Origin: an uncultured Eubacteriales bacterium
Lineage (GTDB): Bacteria > Bacillota > Clostridia > Christensenellales > CAG-138
Length of the DNA: 64,000 nt
Direction of reading: 5' to 3'
Assembly: GCA_902786465.1 (NCBI GenBank)
Contig: CADACQ010000002.1
Location: 62,001 to 126,000 of the forward strand
Below the pieces are notes generated by a model. The model saw only the letters and a list, made by a program, of their open reading frames with translations. It did not search any database and had not been told where the DNA came from. This document shows, in pieces, positions 25,035 through 33,500 of the stretch (positions are counted from its first letter, which is position 1; every line of letters begins with the position of its first letter). The translations under genes and the position numbers were made by a program.

Positions 25035-28000
25035 CAAACTGCCTCCTCGAATTTAGCGGATACGATGCTGCTCACGCCCTTCTCTTCCATAGCCACGCCG
25101 TAGAGGGTGTTGCACACCTCCATGCTGCCCTTGCGGTGGGTGATGAGGATGAACTGGGTCTGCTTCCCATAGTCCCGGACGAACTCCGCGAAGCGGCTCA
25201 CGTTGGCCTCGTCCAGACTGGTCTCGATCTCGTCCAGGAAGCAGAACGCCGGGCTCTTGACCCGCAGCATGGCGAACAGCAGGGCGATGGCCGTCAACGC
25301 CCGCTCGCCGCCGGACATGAGGCTCAACAGCTGCAGCTTCTTGCCCGGGGGCTGGGCGATGATGTCGATATCGCAGTTCAGCACGTCCTTGGGGTCGCTG
25401 AGCCGCAGCTCCGCCTGGCCGCCGCCGAACAGGGCCACGAACACGTTCTTGAACTCCTTCTGGACCCGGTCGAACTCTCCGGCGAAAACCTTCTCCATGG
25501 TCCGGGTGAGCTTCTCGATGAGGGTGTAGAGGTCCTGGGCCGCGTGGGTCAGATCGTCATATTGCTTGCTCAGGTTCTCGAACCGCTCCGAGACCTGGGC
25601 ATATTCCTCGATGGAGTCCAGATTCACCGTGCCCAGGGAGCGAATCTGCTCCCGAAGCTTGGCCGCCCGCTGGCTGCTGGAGGTGATGGGGATATCCTCC
25701 CTCAGCTGCAGGGCGTTTTCGTAGGTGAGGCCGTAGTTCTGCCAGATGCGGTCCTGCTGCTGCTCCAAAGCCGTCTGGAGCTTGCCCAAAGCCATCTCCG
25801 TCCGGGTGCGGCTGTCCAGCAGCTCTCGGGTGCTGCCCAAGAGTTCGTCCCGCCTGGCCCGGCGGACTCGCAGCTCCTCCTTCTGGATGGACCGCTGGTC
25901 GTCCACCTTCTGTTGCTCCTGCTGGGCGGCGGACAGGATGGTCTTGGCCTCTTCGATGTGGGCCTGCAGCTCCAGTTGAGCCTGGGCCTCTCCTTCGGCC
26001 TCCTGCCGGGCTCGCTGAGCCTCCTCCAGAAGGGACGCCCGCTTTTGATGGCAGCGCTCGATCTCCCGGGTGAGCCGTTCCCGCTCTGCTTCCCGGGCAG
26101 AAGCTTCCTTCATGACGGCGGTGTGCCGGAGCCGGAGTTCAGTCAGGGTCTCCGCCTGCTCGTCACGCCGTTTGCGCAGGGCGTAGAGAGCTTTGCTCTC
26201 CTCCACGATCTCCTGGCGGGAAACGTTCCCATGCTCCTCGAGATCGGTCTGCTCGCTGTTCAGCAAGGCTTTTCGCTCCTGAATGGAACGAATATTTTCT
26301 CCGGTAGCGGTCAACTCCTCCTCCAGGGTCTCCCGATCGCCATTGGCCGATTCCATATCCCGCTGAATGATGCTGAGCTTGTCGTTCTGCCGCTCGAGAT
26401 CGATATCCCTGTCGTGTAAATCCGCCACCAGCGCGTCCACCTGGACGGCGGCCAAAATGGCCTGCTGCTTCTTCTCTGACAGCCGATCGGCAGCGGCCTT
26501 GCGCTCCTTCTCCAGGTCAGCGTATTTCTTCTTAAGATCCGCGATCTCTCGCTCCCGGCCCAGGATGCCGAAGCTCTTGCGCTGGCTGCTGCCGCCGGTC
26601 ATGGCGCCGCCGGGAGTGATGAGGTCGCCCTTCAGGGTGACAATCTGGAAGACGCCGCCGGAGCGCTCCTTCAGGCTCACGCCTACGGACAGGTCCTCCA
26701 CCACCACGGTCCGGCCCAGGAGATATTCCACGGCCTTATCCATGCCGTCTTCCCAGCGGATCAAATCGCAGGCCAGGCCCACGACGCCCTTCTCCTGCAG
26801 GAAGTGGCGATCCTTATCCCGAACACCGTTCTCCGAAAGCAGGTCCAGGGGCAGGATGGTGCAGCGGCCGAATTCCCGCCGCCGCAGGGTCTCGATGATA
26901 TATTTGGCGTCCCGGCCGGTCCGGCTCACCAGGTTCTGCTGGGCGCCGCCCAGGGCCGTGCCTATGGCGACTTCATACTGCTCGGGCACGTGGATGAGCT
27001 CCGCCACCACGCCCACGATCTTCTGCCGCAGCTCCACGTCCCGTTCGGCCAGGTCCATGATGAGCCGCACGCTGTTCTGATAGCCTTCCCGCTTTCGAGC
27101 CATCTCCTCCAGCACGTGAAGCCGAGAGGACATGGCGCCGCTCTCCTGCTCCTTTTGGCGCAAGGCGTTCGCCTCCGCTTCCTGACCCGCCAGGAGCTTG
27201 CCATGATTGTCCCGTGCTTCCCTCAGAGCTTCGCGGCTGTTTTCCCGCAGGGCGGACAGTTTTTCCTGTTCCTCTTTCGCCTGCTGCTGCTCCTCCTGGA
27301 GCTCTGCCAGCCGTTTATCGTTCTTTTCGATGTCGGCACGGATGGCCTCCGTCCTTTCCGTCAGGGACTGCTCCAAAGCGGACAACCGGGACAGGCTGCT
27401 CTTTTTATCGGACAGGCGGTTCAACTCCTCCATGATCCGATTCTTCTTCTCCTCCAGCGCCGCTTCCGCCTCATCGCAGGCCGTTTGAAGGTTTTGGAGA
27501 GCTTCGCTCTCCTGCTCGATCTGCTGCTGCAGCGCTTCCTTCTCCTCGTCGGATAGGCTGCCAAGGCTGTCCAGGGTCTGCTGACGCTCCGCGGCTTCCT
27601 TCTCCTGGGCTTCCGCCTCGGATAGAAGCCGTTCCTGCTCTTTCTCCAAGGTCTCCTGCTGGGCTTGCTTCAGCTTCATCTCTCCCTGAAGGCTCTCCAC
27701 CTGGGAAAGGAGCTCCAAGAGCCGCTTCTGCCCCTCGTCCAGCTTTTCGTCCAGGGCTCGGATACGGTCCTCCAGCTCATGGCTGGCCTCCTGCAGCACC
27801 CCATCCTCGGATTCAACGCCGGAAAGCTTTTCTCGCACGCTGTCCAACGCCGTTTGCAGTTCCGCGATCTTGGCCCGGTTTTTCTCCGTCTCGTGGAGAA
27901 ACAGATTCACCTCCAGCCGGCGCAGCTCCTCCCGGGCGCCCTGATACTGGATCGCCTTCTCCCGCTGCTCCTGCAGGGGACCGATCCGGCTCTCCAGCTC

Positions 28001-28588
28001 ATGGAGGATGTCGCCGATGCGCTCCATGTTCTTTTGGGTATTTTCCAGCTTCTTTTCAGCCTCGGTGCGACGCACGCGGTAGCGCATGACGCCGGCCGCC
28101 TCCTCCAAAGCAGAGCGACGGTCGGCGGATTTGTTGGACAATATCTCGTCCACCTTGCCCTGGGAGATGATGGAATAGCCGTCCCGGCCGATGCCCGTAT
28201 CCCGGAACAACTCCAGCACGTCCTTCAACCGACAGGTCTTGCCGTTGATGGCGTATTCGCTCTCCCCGTTGCGGTACACCCGACGGGTAATGGCCACCTC
28301 GGCATAGTCCACCGGCAGGGCATGATCGGCGTTCTCAAAGGTCAGCGTCACCTCAGCCATGCCCAAGGGACGGCGCTTTTGGGTGCCGTTGAAGATCACG
28401 TCCTCCATCTTGGCGCCGCGCAGGGCCCGGGCGCTCTGCTCGCCTAGCACCCAGCGGACCGCATCGGAGATGTTGCTCTTTCCGCTGCCGTTGGGGCCGA
28501 TGACGGCCGTGATCCCGCTGCCAAATTGCAGTTCAGTTTTCTTTGCAAAGGATTTGAACCCCTGCATCTCCAGTTTCGTCAGTCGCAT
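25034..28588 (-). CDS. smc: Chromosome segregation protein SMC
   Basis: A 1184-residue condensin ATPase. Walker A is GPNGSGKS at residues 31-38, two long coiled coils flank a hinge near the middle (about 500-680, including GTALGGAQQNLVSR and LKGDLITPGGAMTGGS), and the C-terminal head has the signature LMSGGERAL and the Walker B FCFLDEIETSLDEANV. With ScpA and ScpB (not in the window) it organises and segregates the chromosome. The start overlaps the rnc stop by 10 bases and the end overlaps ftsY, so rnc-smc-ftsY are translated as a block. Confidence 0.97.
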   Translation of the reverse strand: MRLTKLEMQGFKSFAKKTELQFGSGITAVIGPNGSGKSNISDAVRWVLGEQSARALRGAKMEDVIFNGTQKRRPLGMAEVTLTFENADHALPVDYAEVAITRRVYRNGESEYAINGKTCRLKDVLELFRDTGIGRDGYSIISQGKVDEILSNKSADRRSALEEAAGVMRYRVRRTEAEKKLENTQKNMERIGDILHELESRIGPLQEQREKAIQYQGAREELRRLEVNLFLHETEKNRAKIAELQTALDSVREKLSGVESEDGVLQEASHELEDRIRALDEKLDEGQKRLLELLSQVESLQGEMKLKQAQQETLEKEQERLLSEAEAQEKEAAERQQTLDSLGSLSDEEKEALQQQIEQESEALQNLQTACDEAEAALEEKKNRIMEELNRLSDKKSSLSRLSALEQSLTERTEAIRADIEKNDKRLAELQEEQQQAKEEQEKLSALRENSREALREARDNHGKLLAGQEAEANALRQKEQESGAMSSRLHVLEEMARKREGYQNSVRLIMDLAERDVELRQKIVGVVAELIHVPEQYEVAIGTALGGAQQNLVSRTGRDAKYIIETLRRREFGRCTILPLDLLSENGVRDKDRHFLQEKGVVGLACDLIRWEDGMDKAVEYLLGRTVVVEDLSVGVSLKERSGGVFQIVTLKGDLITPGGAMTGGSSQRKSFGILGREREIADLKKKYADLEKERKAAADRLSEKKQQAILAAVQVDALVADLHDRDIDLERQNDKLSIIQRDMESANGDRETLEEELTATGENIRSIQERKALLNSEQTDLEEHGNVSRQEIVEESKALYALRKRRDEQAETLTELRLRHTAVMKEASAREAERERLTREIERCHQKRASLLEEAQRARQEAEGEAQAQLELQAHIEEAKTILSAAQQEQQKVDDQRSIQKEELRVRRARRDELLGSTRELLDSRTRTEMALGKLQTALEQQQDRIWQNYGLTYENALQLREDIPITSSSQRAAKLREQIRSLGTVNLDSIEEYAQVSERFENLSKQYDDLTHAAQDLYTLIEKLTRTMEKVFAGEFDRVQKEFKNVFVALFGGGQAELRLSDPKDVLNCDIDIIAQPPGKKLQLLSLMSGGERALTAIALLFAMLRVKSPAFCFLDEIETSLDEANVSRFAEFVRDYGKQTQFILITHRKGSMEVCNTLYGVAMEEKGVSSIVSAKFEEAV

Positions 28589-29274
28589 TCTTTACTATAT
28601 CTTTCCATGGCCATCTGGGCGGCCGCCTGCCCGGCGGCCTGTTTGGATGGGCCGGAACCCGTGCCCCATTCCACTTCGTCCACCAGCACCCGCATGGTGA
28701 ACAGTTTCTTATGATCGGGACCGGACTCGCTCACCAGCTCGTAGCGGATCGTCCGCCCCTTGTGATCGGCGTGGACCAGCTCCTGAAAGGCGGTCTTGCT
28801 GTCCTTGGAGGAGGAGCGATGCTCCAGCGTTTCAGCGGACAGGACGTACTCGTTGACCAGCCGCTGAGCTTCCTCCAGCCCCCCGTCCAGATACACGGCG
28901 GCCAGCACCGCTTCAAAGGCGTCGGACAGGATGGAATCCTTGTCCCGACCACCGCACTGCTCCTCGCCTCGACTCAAAAGGATAAAATCATTCAGGCCCA
29001 GCCGCCGAGCCGCTGCGGACAGGGCGCTCTCACAGACCAGGGAGGAGCGCAGCCGCGTCAACGCCCCCTCCCGCATCTCGGGATGGGCGTCGAAGAGATG
29101 GCGGGAAACCAGGTGCTCCAGTACCGCGTCCCCCAAATACTCCAGCCGTTCGTTGTCCTCCCCCATGCGATGCTGTTCCACCGCCATAGAGGAGTGGGTC
29201 AGGGCACGACGAAGCAGGCCTTCGTTTTGGAAACGATAGCCCAGCTTGTCCATGCACTGCTTCAAATCGACCAT
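28579..29274 (-). CDS. rnc: Ribonuclease III
   Basis: A 231-residue double-strand RNA endonuclease that processes rRNA and other structured RNAs. The catalytic signature NERLEYLGDAVLEHLVS and the second acidic cluster SDAFEAVLAAVYLDGG are present, followed by a C-terminal double-stranded RNA-binding domain (FQELVHADHKGRTIRYELVS ... KQAAGQAAAQMAMERY). GGAGAG precedes the ATG. It lies between acpP and smc, the common Firmicute order. Confidence 0.96.
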   Translation of the reverse strand: MVDLKQCMDKLGYRFQNEGLLRRALTHSSMAVEQHRMGEDNERLEYLGDAVLEHLVSRHLFDAHPEMREGALTRLRSSLVCESALSAAARRLGLNDFILLSRGEEQCGGRDKDSILSDAFEAVLAAVYLDGGLEEAQRLVNEYVLSAETLEHRSSSKDSKTAFQELVHADHKGRTIRYELVSESGPDHKKLFTMRVLVDEVEWGTGSGPSKQAAGQAAAQMAMERYSKECD

Positions 29275-29285
29275 TATGCGCTCTC

Positions 29286-29318
29286 CTATAAAAAGGCCCG
29301 CATCCTGCCGGTGCGGGC
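29286..29318 (-). terminator. Terminator or attenuator between acpP and rnc
   Basis: Minus strand: GCCCGCA / TGCGGGC with a 9-base loop followed by CTTTTT. It would reduce transcription from acpP into rnc-smc-ftsY; some read-through is likely, because I see no strong separate promoter for rnc. Confidence 0.75.
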
Positions 29319-29349
29319 TGACCCATTCAAACGAAAGGGTATGCTCAAA

Positions 29350-29571
29350 TTATTTGGCAAGATAGCCCACCACATCGCCTACGGTCTTGATGTTGGGCAG
29401 TACCTCATCGGGGATCTCCACATCGAATTCCTGTTCCATATCCATGACCAGTTCCACGATATCCAGAGAGTCCGCATGCAGATCGTCGATCAAGCTGCTC
29501 GAGGGCGTGATGGTCTCCGGGTCGATGTCCAACTGCTTGGCGATGATCGCGCGTACCTTCTCAAAATCCAT
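29350..29571 (-). CDS. acpP: Acyl carrier protein
   Basis: A 73-residue acidic four-helix carrier protein of fatty acid synthesis. The phosphopantetheine serine lies in [12 protein letters not shown] (DSL motif, Ser near residue 35). Its likely modifying enzymes include the Sfp-type transferase at 2.5 kb or an AcpS outside the window. AGGAGGAG precedes the ATG. It lies directly after plsX, without the fabDGF genes that often separate them. Confidence 0.96.
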   Translation of the reverse strand: MDFEKVRAIIAKQLDIDPETITPSSSLIDDLHADSLDIVELVMDMEQEFDVEIPDEVLPNIKTVGDVVGYLAK

Positions 29572-29647
29572 ATTTGGCTCCTCCTGTATAAAATGCGTAG
29601 TTTTCCGAAAATTTACTTGCTAATTGTAAAACACAGGCCGCGATATG

Positions 29648-30679
29648 TCAACCAATTTTTTCTTCTACGGGCTGCTCATTTGAAGCCTGGACCGCCGCGG
29701 CGATCTTTTGTGTCACGCCGCCGCGCACCAGCTTTTGGGCCTGCCGGATGGCGTTGAAGAACGCCTTGGCGTTGGAGCTGCCGTGGGCCTTGATGACGCC
29801 CCCGTTGACCCCTAAAAGGGGCGCGCCGCCCACCTCGGTATAATCCATCTTTTTCTTCAAAGATGCGAAAGCGGGCTTGGCGATGGCGCCGCCGATAGTG
29901 CCCCGCAATGAGCCCATGAGCTCCGTCTTCAGCATGGAGGTGATGGCCTTGGCGGTGCCCTCGGTGCTCTTGAGGAGCACGTTCCCAGCGAAGCCGTCTG
30001 TGACCACCACGTCATAATCGCCGCTCATCAGCTCCCGGGCCTCACAGTTCCCAGCAAAGCGGATGCCCTCCAGCTCCTTCAGCAGCGGATAGGTCTCCTT
30101 GGTGAGCTCGTTCCCCTTCTCCGCCTCCTCGCCGTTGTTCAGCAGGCCCACAGCGGGATCCTGCACGCCTTCTACCAGCTCCATATAGGCGCTGCCCATC
30201 TGAGCGAACTGGACGAGATACAGGGGCTTGCAGTCCACATTGGCCCCGGCATCAATGATCATGGTATGGCCCCCCTGCAGATTGGGGATCAGGGGCGCCA
30301 GGGCGGGCCGCTGCACGTCCTTGATGCGGCGGATGATGAGGGTGCCGCAGGAAAGGACCGCGCCGGTGCTGCCTGCGCTGATGAAGCAATCCGCCTCCTT
30401 GTCCGCCACCGCCTTGGCGGCCAGGACCATGGAGGAGTTCTTCTTGCGGCGCACCGCCACGGCCGGGGCTTCCTCACAGGTGATGACTTCGGTGGAAGGC
30501 TTGACGATCAGCCGGTCAGCCGGGTATTCCTTCCCCTCAAGGCAGGCCCTGATCTGCGCCTCGTCGCCGAACAGCCAGATGACAAAGTCGTTTTCCAATT
30601 CACGCAGGGCCAGCAGCGCGCCGTCCACCACTGCCTGGGGGGCGTGATCGCCGCCCATGGCATCCAATGCAAAGATCAT
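29648..30679 (-). CDS. plsX: Phosphate acyltransferase PlsX
   Basis: A 343-residue enzyme making acyl-phosphate from acyl-ACP and phosphate, the first step of phosphatidic acid synthesis in Firmicutes. It is recognised from IFALDAMGGDHAPQAVVDGA at the start, SAGSTGAVLSCGTLIIRR, LIDAGAN-like IIDAGANVDCKP, VVVTDGFAGNVLLKSTEG and GAPLLGVNGGVIKAHGSS. AAGGAGCGG precedes ATG 30679. It has a clear promoter; no FapR operator was seen. Confidence 0.96.
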   Translation of the reverse strand: MIFALDAMGGDHAPQAVVDGALLALRELENDFVIWLFGDEAQIRACLEGKEYPADRLIVKPSTEVITCEEAPAVAVRRKKNSSMVLAAKAVADKEADCFISAGSTGAVLSCGTLIIRRIKDVQRPALAPLIPNLQGGHTMIIDAGANVDCKPLYLVQFAQMGSAYMELVEGVQDPAVGLLNNGEEAEKGNELTKETYPLLKELEGIRFAGNCEARELMSGDYDVVVTDGFAGNVLLKSTEGTAKAITSMLKTELMGSLRGTIGGAIAKPAFASLKKKMDYTEVGGAPLLGVNGGVIKAHGSSNAKAFFNAIRQAQKLVRGGVTQKIAAAVQASNEQPVEEKIG

Positions 30680-30707
30680 ATTCCGCTCCTTCGTAGACTT
30701 TTTCTGT

Positions 30708-30736
30708 AGTATACATGGATTTGCCCGCGATTTCAA
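30708..30736 (-). promoter_or_regulatory. Sigma-A promoter of plsX-acpP
   Basis: Minus strand: TTGAAA, a 17-base spacer and TATACT, about 29 bases before the plsX start. Confidence 0.75.
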
Positions 30737-30775
30737 CCGCAAATCTGCAACTTGGAAGGAGCGAGAAGAAACCAG

Positions 30776-31180
30776 TTACCGCTTTGGATGGTCTAGCAGC
30801 AGGCCCCTCACCATGGCCCCTGCCATGCCGGCGGCGATGCAGATGATAAGGTCCCCCACCAGCGCCCAGGAAGGGACGAATCCGCCCATGCACAGGCTAA
30901 GGCCCGCCACCAGGATCACATCATACAGCGCGCCGGCCACGGCCCCCGTGACGGCAGTGGATTCAGACGATCTGCACAGGGCGAAGAATCCCGCCGCGAA
31001 GGGGCAGATCACCTTCAGTATGCCGTTGACGGGGCCGATAGCCCCCTCCCCCGCCTTGTCCCAATACAGCAGGAGCGACAGGAGCAGCATCCCCACGAGA
31101 GCGATCCCGCAGCCCACGAGGGCCCCCGTCAGCTGCCGCCAGGTGAACATCCCTTTCGTACGCCTTGTCCGCTTCTTCAT
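30776..31180 (-). CDS. TIGR04086 family membrane protein
   Basis: A 134-residue protein with a basic N-terminus (KKRTRRTKG) and four hydrophobic segments, about residues 17-40, 50-68, 75-98 and 105-127, many with small-residue GxxxG-like packing. It resembles the TIGR04086/YrzE-type proteins found next to yajC in Clostridia; function is unknown. GGGAGG precedes the ATG. It lies 95 bases after yajC, with a terminator hairpin between them that may lower its expression. Confidence 0.75.
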   Translation of the reverse strand: MKKRTRRTKGMFTWRQLTGALVGCGIALVGMLLLSLLLYWDKAGEGAIGPVNGILKVICPFAAGFFALCRSSESTAVTGAVAGALYDVILVAGLSLCMGGFVPSWALVGDLIICIAAGMAGAMVRGLLLDHPKR

Positions 31181-31235
31181 TCCGAACCTCCCGATCGTTG
31201 ATAAGAAACCTTATGCGACTAGGCCCTGAGAAATG

Positions 31236-31257
31236 AAAAAGCCGGCCAAAGGCCGGC
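31236..31257 (-). terminator. Terminator after yajC
   Basis: Minus strand: GCCGGCC / GGCCGGC with a 3-base loop followed by TTTTT. Confidence 0.85.
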
Positions 31258-31275
31258 AAAAGGATTGGATGAAGG

Positions 31276-31626
31276 TTACTCCACCACAGACTCGTTCATG
31301 GTGTTCTCCGCACCCTTCTCCTCGATCTGGGAGATGGCGCCGCGGGCGAAGACCAGATGGATCTTGTCGGGGCCAACCTGCATGACCACGTAGTCGTCCT
31401 TCACGGAGGTGATGGTGCCATAGATGCCGCCGATGGTGCGGACCCGGTCGCCGGGCCGGATGGAGGCGAGCATCTCCTTGACTTTCTTATCCCGCTTGCG
31501 CTGGGGAATGATCATGACGGCCATGAGGACCACCATGATGAGGATCAAAGGAAGGGTGGACATGAGAGAGGAAGCGGTTCCCTCAGCGACCGCGGCCACG
31601 ACGGGGCCCATGAAAAGATGCAGCAT
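31276..31626 (-). CDS. yajC: Preprotein translocase subunit YajC
   Basis: A 116-residue single-span protein that associates with SecDF. The hydrophobic segment (about residues 20-41) is followed by PQRKRDKKVKEMLASIRPGD and VRTIGGIYGTITSVKDDYVV, the conserved cytosolic part. The tail is acidic and variable. ATG 31626 has AAGGAAA about 12 bases upstream, slightly far. No tgt, queA, secD or secF is adjacent, unlike many genomes. Confidence 0.93.
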   Translation of the reverse strand: MLHLFMGPVVAAVAEGTASSLMSTLPLILIMVVLMAVMIIPQRKRDKKVKEMLASIRPGDRVRTIGGIYGTITSVKDDYVVMQVGPDKIHLVFARGAISQIEEKGAENTMNESVVE

Positions 31627-31659
31627 GTAACTTGATTTCCTTTCCGAATTTCAACTTTG

Positions 31660-31688
31660 ATTTTACGACAGATTCCTTTCCGCGTCAA
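31660..31688 (-). promoter_or_regulatory. Sigma-A promoter of yajC
   Basis: Minus strand: TTGACG, a 17-base spacer and TAAAAT. Confidence 0.7.
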
Positions 31689-31693
31689 GAGAG

Positions 31694-31730
31694 AAAAAGC
31701 TCCTTCGCCTCCGGATGAGAGCGAAGGAGC
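31694..31730 (-). terminator. Terminator of the 50-residue ORF
   Basis: Minus strand: GCTCCTTCGC / GCGAAGGAGC, a perfect 10-bp stem with a 12-base loop, followed by TTTTTCTC. It begins 6 bases after the small ORF's stop. Confidence 0.85.
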
Positions 31731-31735
31731 TTCCT

Positions 31736-31888
31736 TCATTTGAGCAACGAGCTGCGCTTGATCGCGCGAGCGGCCCGCTTGCCGTCCCGCTTCATGCGCC
31801 GCCATACGTCGGGATAGAGAGCGTTCATCGCCGTGACCGCCAGCGCCATGCCGCCGACCATGCCTAAGCCCACACCTGCTGTTCTCAT
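31736..31888 (-). CDS. Small protein of 50 residues, glycine-rich N-terminal helix, unknown function
   Basis: ATG at 31888 to TGA at 31736. The N-terminal half (GVGLGMVGGMALAVTAMNAL) could form one membrane helix with small-residue packing; the C-terminal half is very basic (RRMKRDGKRAARAIKR). GAAGGAAAGG lies about 11-17 bases before the ATG, and a strong terminator follows the stop, which together support a real gene. The layout resembles YtxH-like small membrane proteins, but I do not recognise a defined family. Confidence 0.6.
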   Translation of the reverse strand: MRTAGVGLGMVGGMALAVTAMNALYPDVWRRMKRDGKRAARAIKRSSLLK

Positions 31889-31926
31889 GTCCGTTTACCG
31901 CCTTTCCTTCACGATGGAGGGAGCAT

Positions 31927-31966
31927 ATAAAACGCGTCCCTCTCCTGGTAGTATGCAGGAGAGGGA
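31927..31966 (-). terminator. Probable terminator of the hisS-aspS-trxA-nifS unit
   Basis: A perfect 11-bp repeat TCCCTCTCCTG / CAGGAGAGGGA with an 8-base loop, followed on the minus strand by CGCGTTTTAT. The short T run is offset by four bases, so termination may be incomplete and the small ORF beyond it may be reached. Confidence 0.6.
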
Positions 31967-32001
31967 TCGGGAACATACAGGTATTTTTTTGCATTTTTTC
32001 G

Positions 32002-33144
32002 CTATCCGCGGAGTCGGGCCACCGTCTTGGGCAGGACGTCCAGGACCCGGTCGATCTCCTCCGCTTTTGTATACCGGCCCAGGGACAGCCGCAGCGGCGC
32101 GCAGCGCCTGCCGTTCAGCAGCCCCATGGCCTGCAGCACGTGGCTGGGTTCGTTGGACCCGGCGGTGCAGGCGGACCCAGCGGAGGCGGCCATGCCCTGC
32201 ATGTCCAGCAGGGCCAACAGCTCGTCGGGGGACACGCCCTCGAAGAGGAAGCTGACCACGCCGGGCAATCGTTCCATCCTGTGGCCGGTCAGCTGGCAGT
32301 CGGGAACGGTGGACAGGATGCCGCCGATCAGCTGTTCGGACAGGCTTTGGAGGCGTTCCTTCTCCTGCTCCATATCCTCTGTCTGCTCCATAAGAGCTTC
32401 CGCCATGCCGACAGCGCCGGCCACGTTCTCCGTGCCGGCCCGGCGGCGCTTCTCCTGCTCCCCGCCTGTTATAAGCGGCACGACCTGCGTGCCCTTGCGG
32501 ACGTAGGCGGCGCCCACGCCCCGGGGACCGTGGAACTTATGGGCGGAAAGCGTCAGCATGTCCGCCCGTAGCGCCTGCACGTCGACAGGCAAGTGGCCCG
32601 CCCCCTGCACGGCGTCCACATGAAACAGGACACCCCGCTCCCGGCACAGGTTGCCGATGCTGGATATGGGCTGCAGCGTACCCACCTCGTTGTTGGCCAG
32701 CATGACGGACACCAGGACCGTGTCCGGCCGCAGGGCTGCGAACAGGTCCACCACGGACACACGGCCGTACCCATCCACGGGCAGGACCGTGAGCTGGATG
32801 CGCCCCTGCTTTTCCAACGCGCGGAGGGTGTTCAGCACGGAGGGATGCTCCACCGCGGAGGTGATCACATGGCTGCCCCGATCCCGATTCGCCTCTATCG
32901 CGCCCCGGAGGAGATAGTTGTTGCCTTCGCTGCCGCCGGAGGTGAAGACGATCTCCCCCTCGTCGGCGCCGATGCACTGGGCCACTTGGCCCCGGGCCCT
33001 TTCCAGAGCCTTCCGCGCCTCCCGGGCATAGCTGTGGAGGGAGGAAGGATTCCCCTGCTCCCCCTCCATAAGAGGCAACATGGCCGCCAGCGCCCGGCGG
33101 GAGAGCCGGGTGGTGGCGGCGTTGTCCAGATACATGCGGTCCAT
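32002..33144 (-). CDS. Cysteine desulfurase (NifS/IscS type)
   Basis: A 380-residue PLP enzyme releasing sulfur from cysteine for Fe-S clusters or thiolated tRNA. Visible are YLDNAATT at the start, the PLP lysine in LSAHKFHGPRGVGA, and the catalytic cysteine loop SAGSACTAGSNEPSHVL, which marks the NifS/IscS class. No iscU or mnmA follows, so its client is not defined. ATG 33144 starts 5 bases after trxA; 33135 is an alternative that begins at MYLDN. Confidence 0.93.
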   Translation of the reverse strand: MDRMYLDNAATTRLSRRALAAMLPLMEGEQGNPSSLHSYAREARKALERARGQVAQCIGADEGEIVFTSGGSEGNNYLLRGAIEANRDRGSHVITSAVEHPSVLNTLRALEKQGRIQLTVLPVDGYGRVSVVDLFAALRPDTVLVSVMLANNEVGTLQPISSIGNLCRERGVLFHVDAVQGAGHLPVDVQALRADMLTLSAHKFHGPRGVGAAYVRKGTQVVPLITGGEQEKRRRAGTENVAGAVGMAEALMEQTEDMEQEKERLQSLSEQLIGGILSTVPDCQLTGHRMERLPGVVSFLFEGVSPDELLALLDMQGMAASAGSACTAGSNEPSHVLQAMGLLNGRRCAPLRLSLGRYTKAEEIDRVLDVLPKTVARLRG

Positions 33145-33149
33145 CCCCG

Positions 33150-33479
33150 TTACAGGGCCTTGTTCAGCATCTGCTCCAAAGCGGCCTTGGGCCGGGCGCC
33201 GATGGCCTTGTCCACCAGCTGGCCCTGCTTGAAGAGCATCAGGGTGGGGATGTTCATGATGCGGTACCGCTGGGCGAGCTCGCCCATCTCGTCCACGTCC
33301 ACCTTCGCGACGACGACCTTGTCCGCATACTGGTTGGCGATCTCCTCTACGATGGGAGCGATCATGCGGCAGGGGCCGCACCAGGTGGCCCAGAAATCCA
33401 CCAGCACGGGGAGTTCCCCGGTAATCAGTTTGTCGAAAGCATCCTCAGAGCCGATATGGATCACGTTTTCGTTTGCCAT
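33150..33479 (-). CDS. trxA: Thioredoxin
   Basis: A 109-residue dithiol reductase with the active site FWATWCGPCRM (CGPC) and the cis-proline loop NIPTLMLF. Length and motif are standard. GGAGAA precedes the ATG. It lies between aspS and the cysteine desulfurase, so expression is probably tied to the T-box promoter. Confidence 0.96.
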   Translation of the reverse strand: MANENVIHIGSEDAFDKLITGELPVLVDFWATWCGPCRMIAPIVEEIANQYADKVVVAKVDVDEMGELAQRYRIMNIPTLMLFKQGQLVDKAIGARPKAALEQMLNKAL

Positions 33480-33500
33480 GATGTGTTCTCCTTTTTTTAT

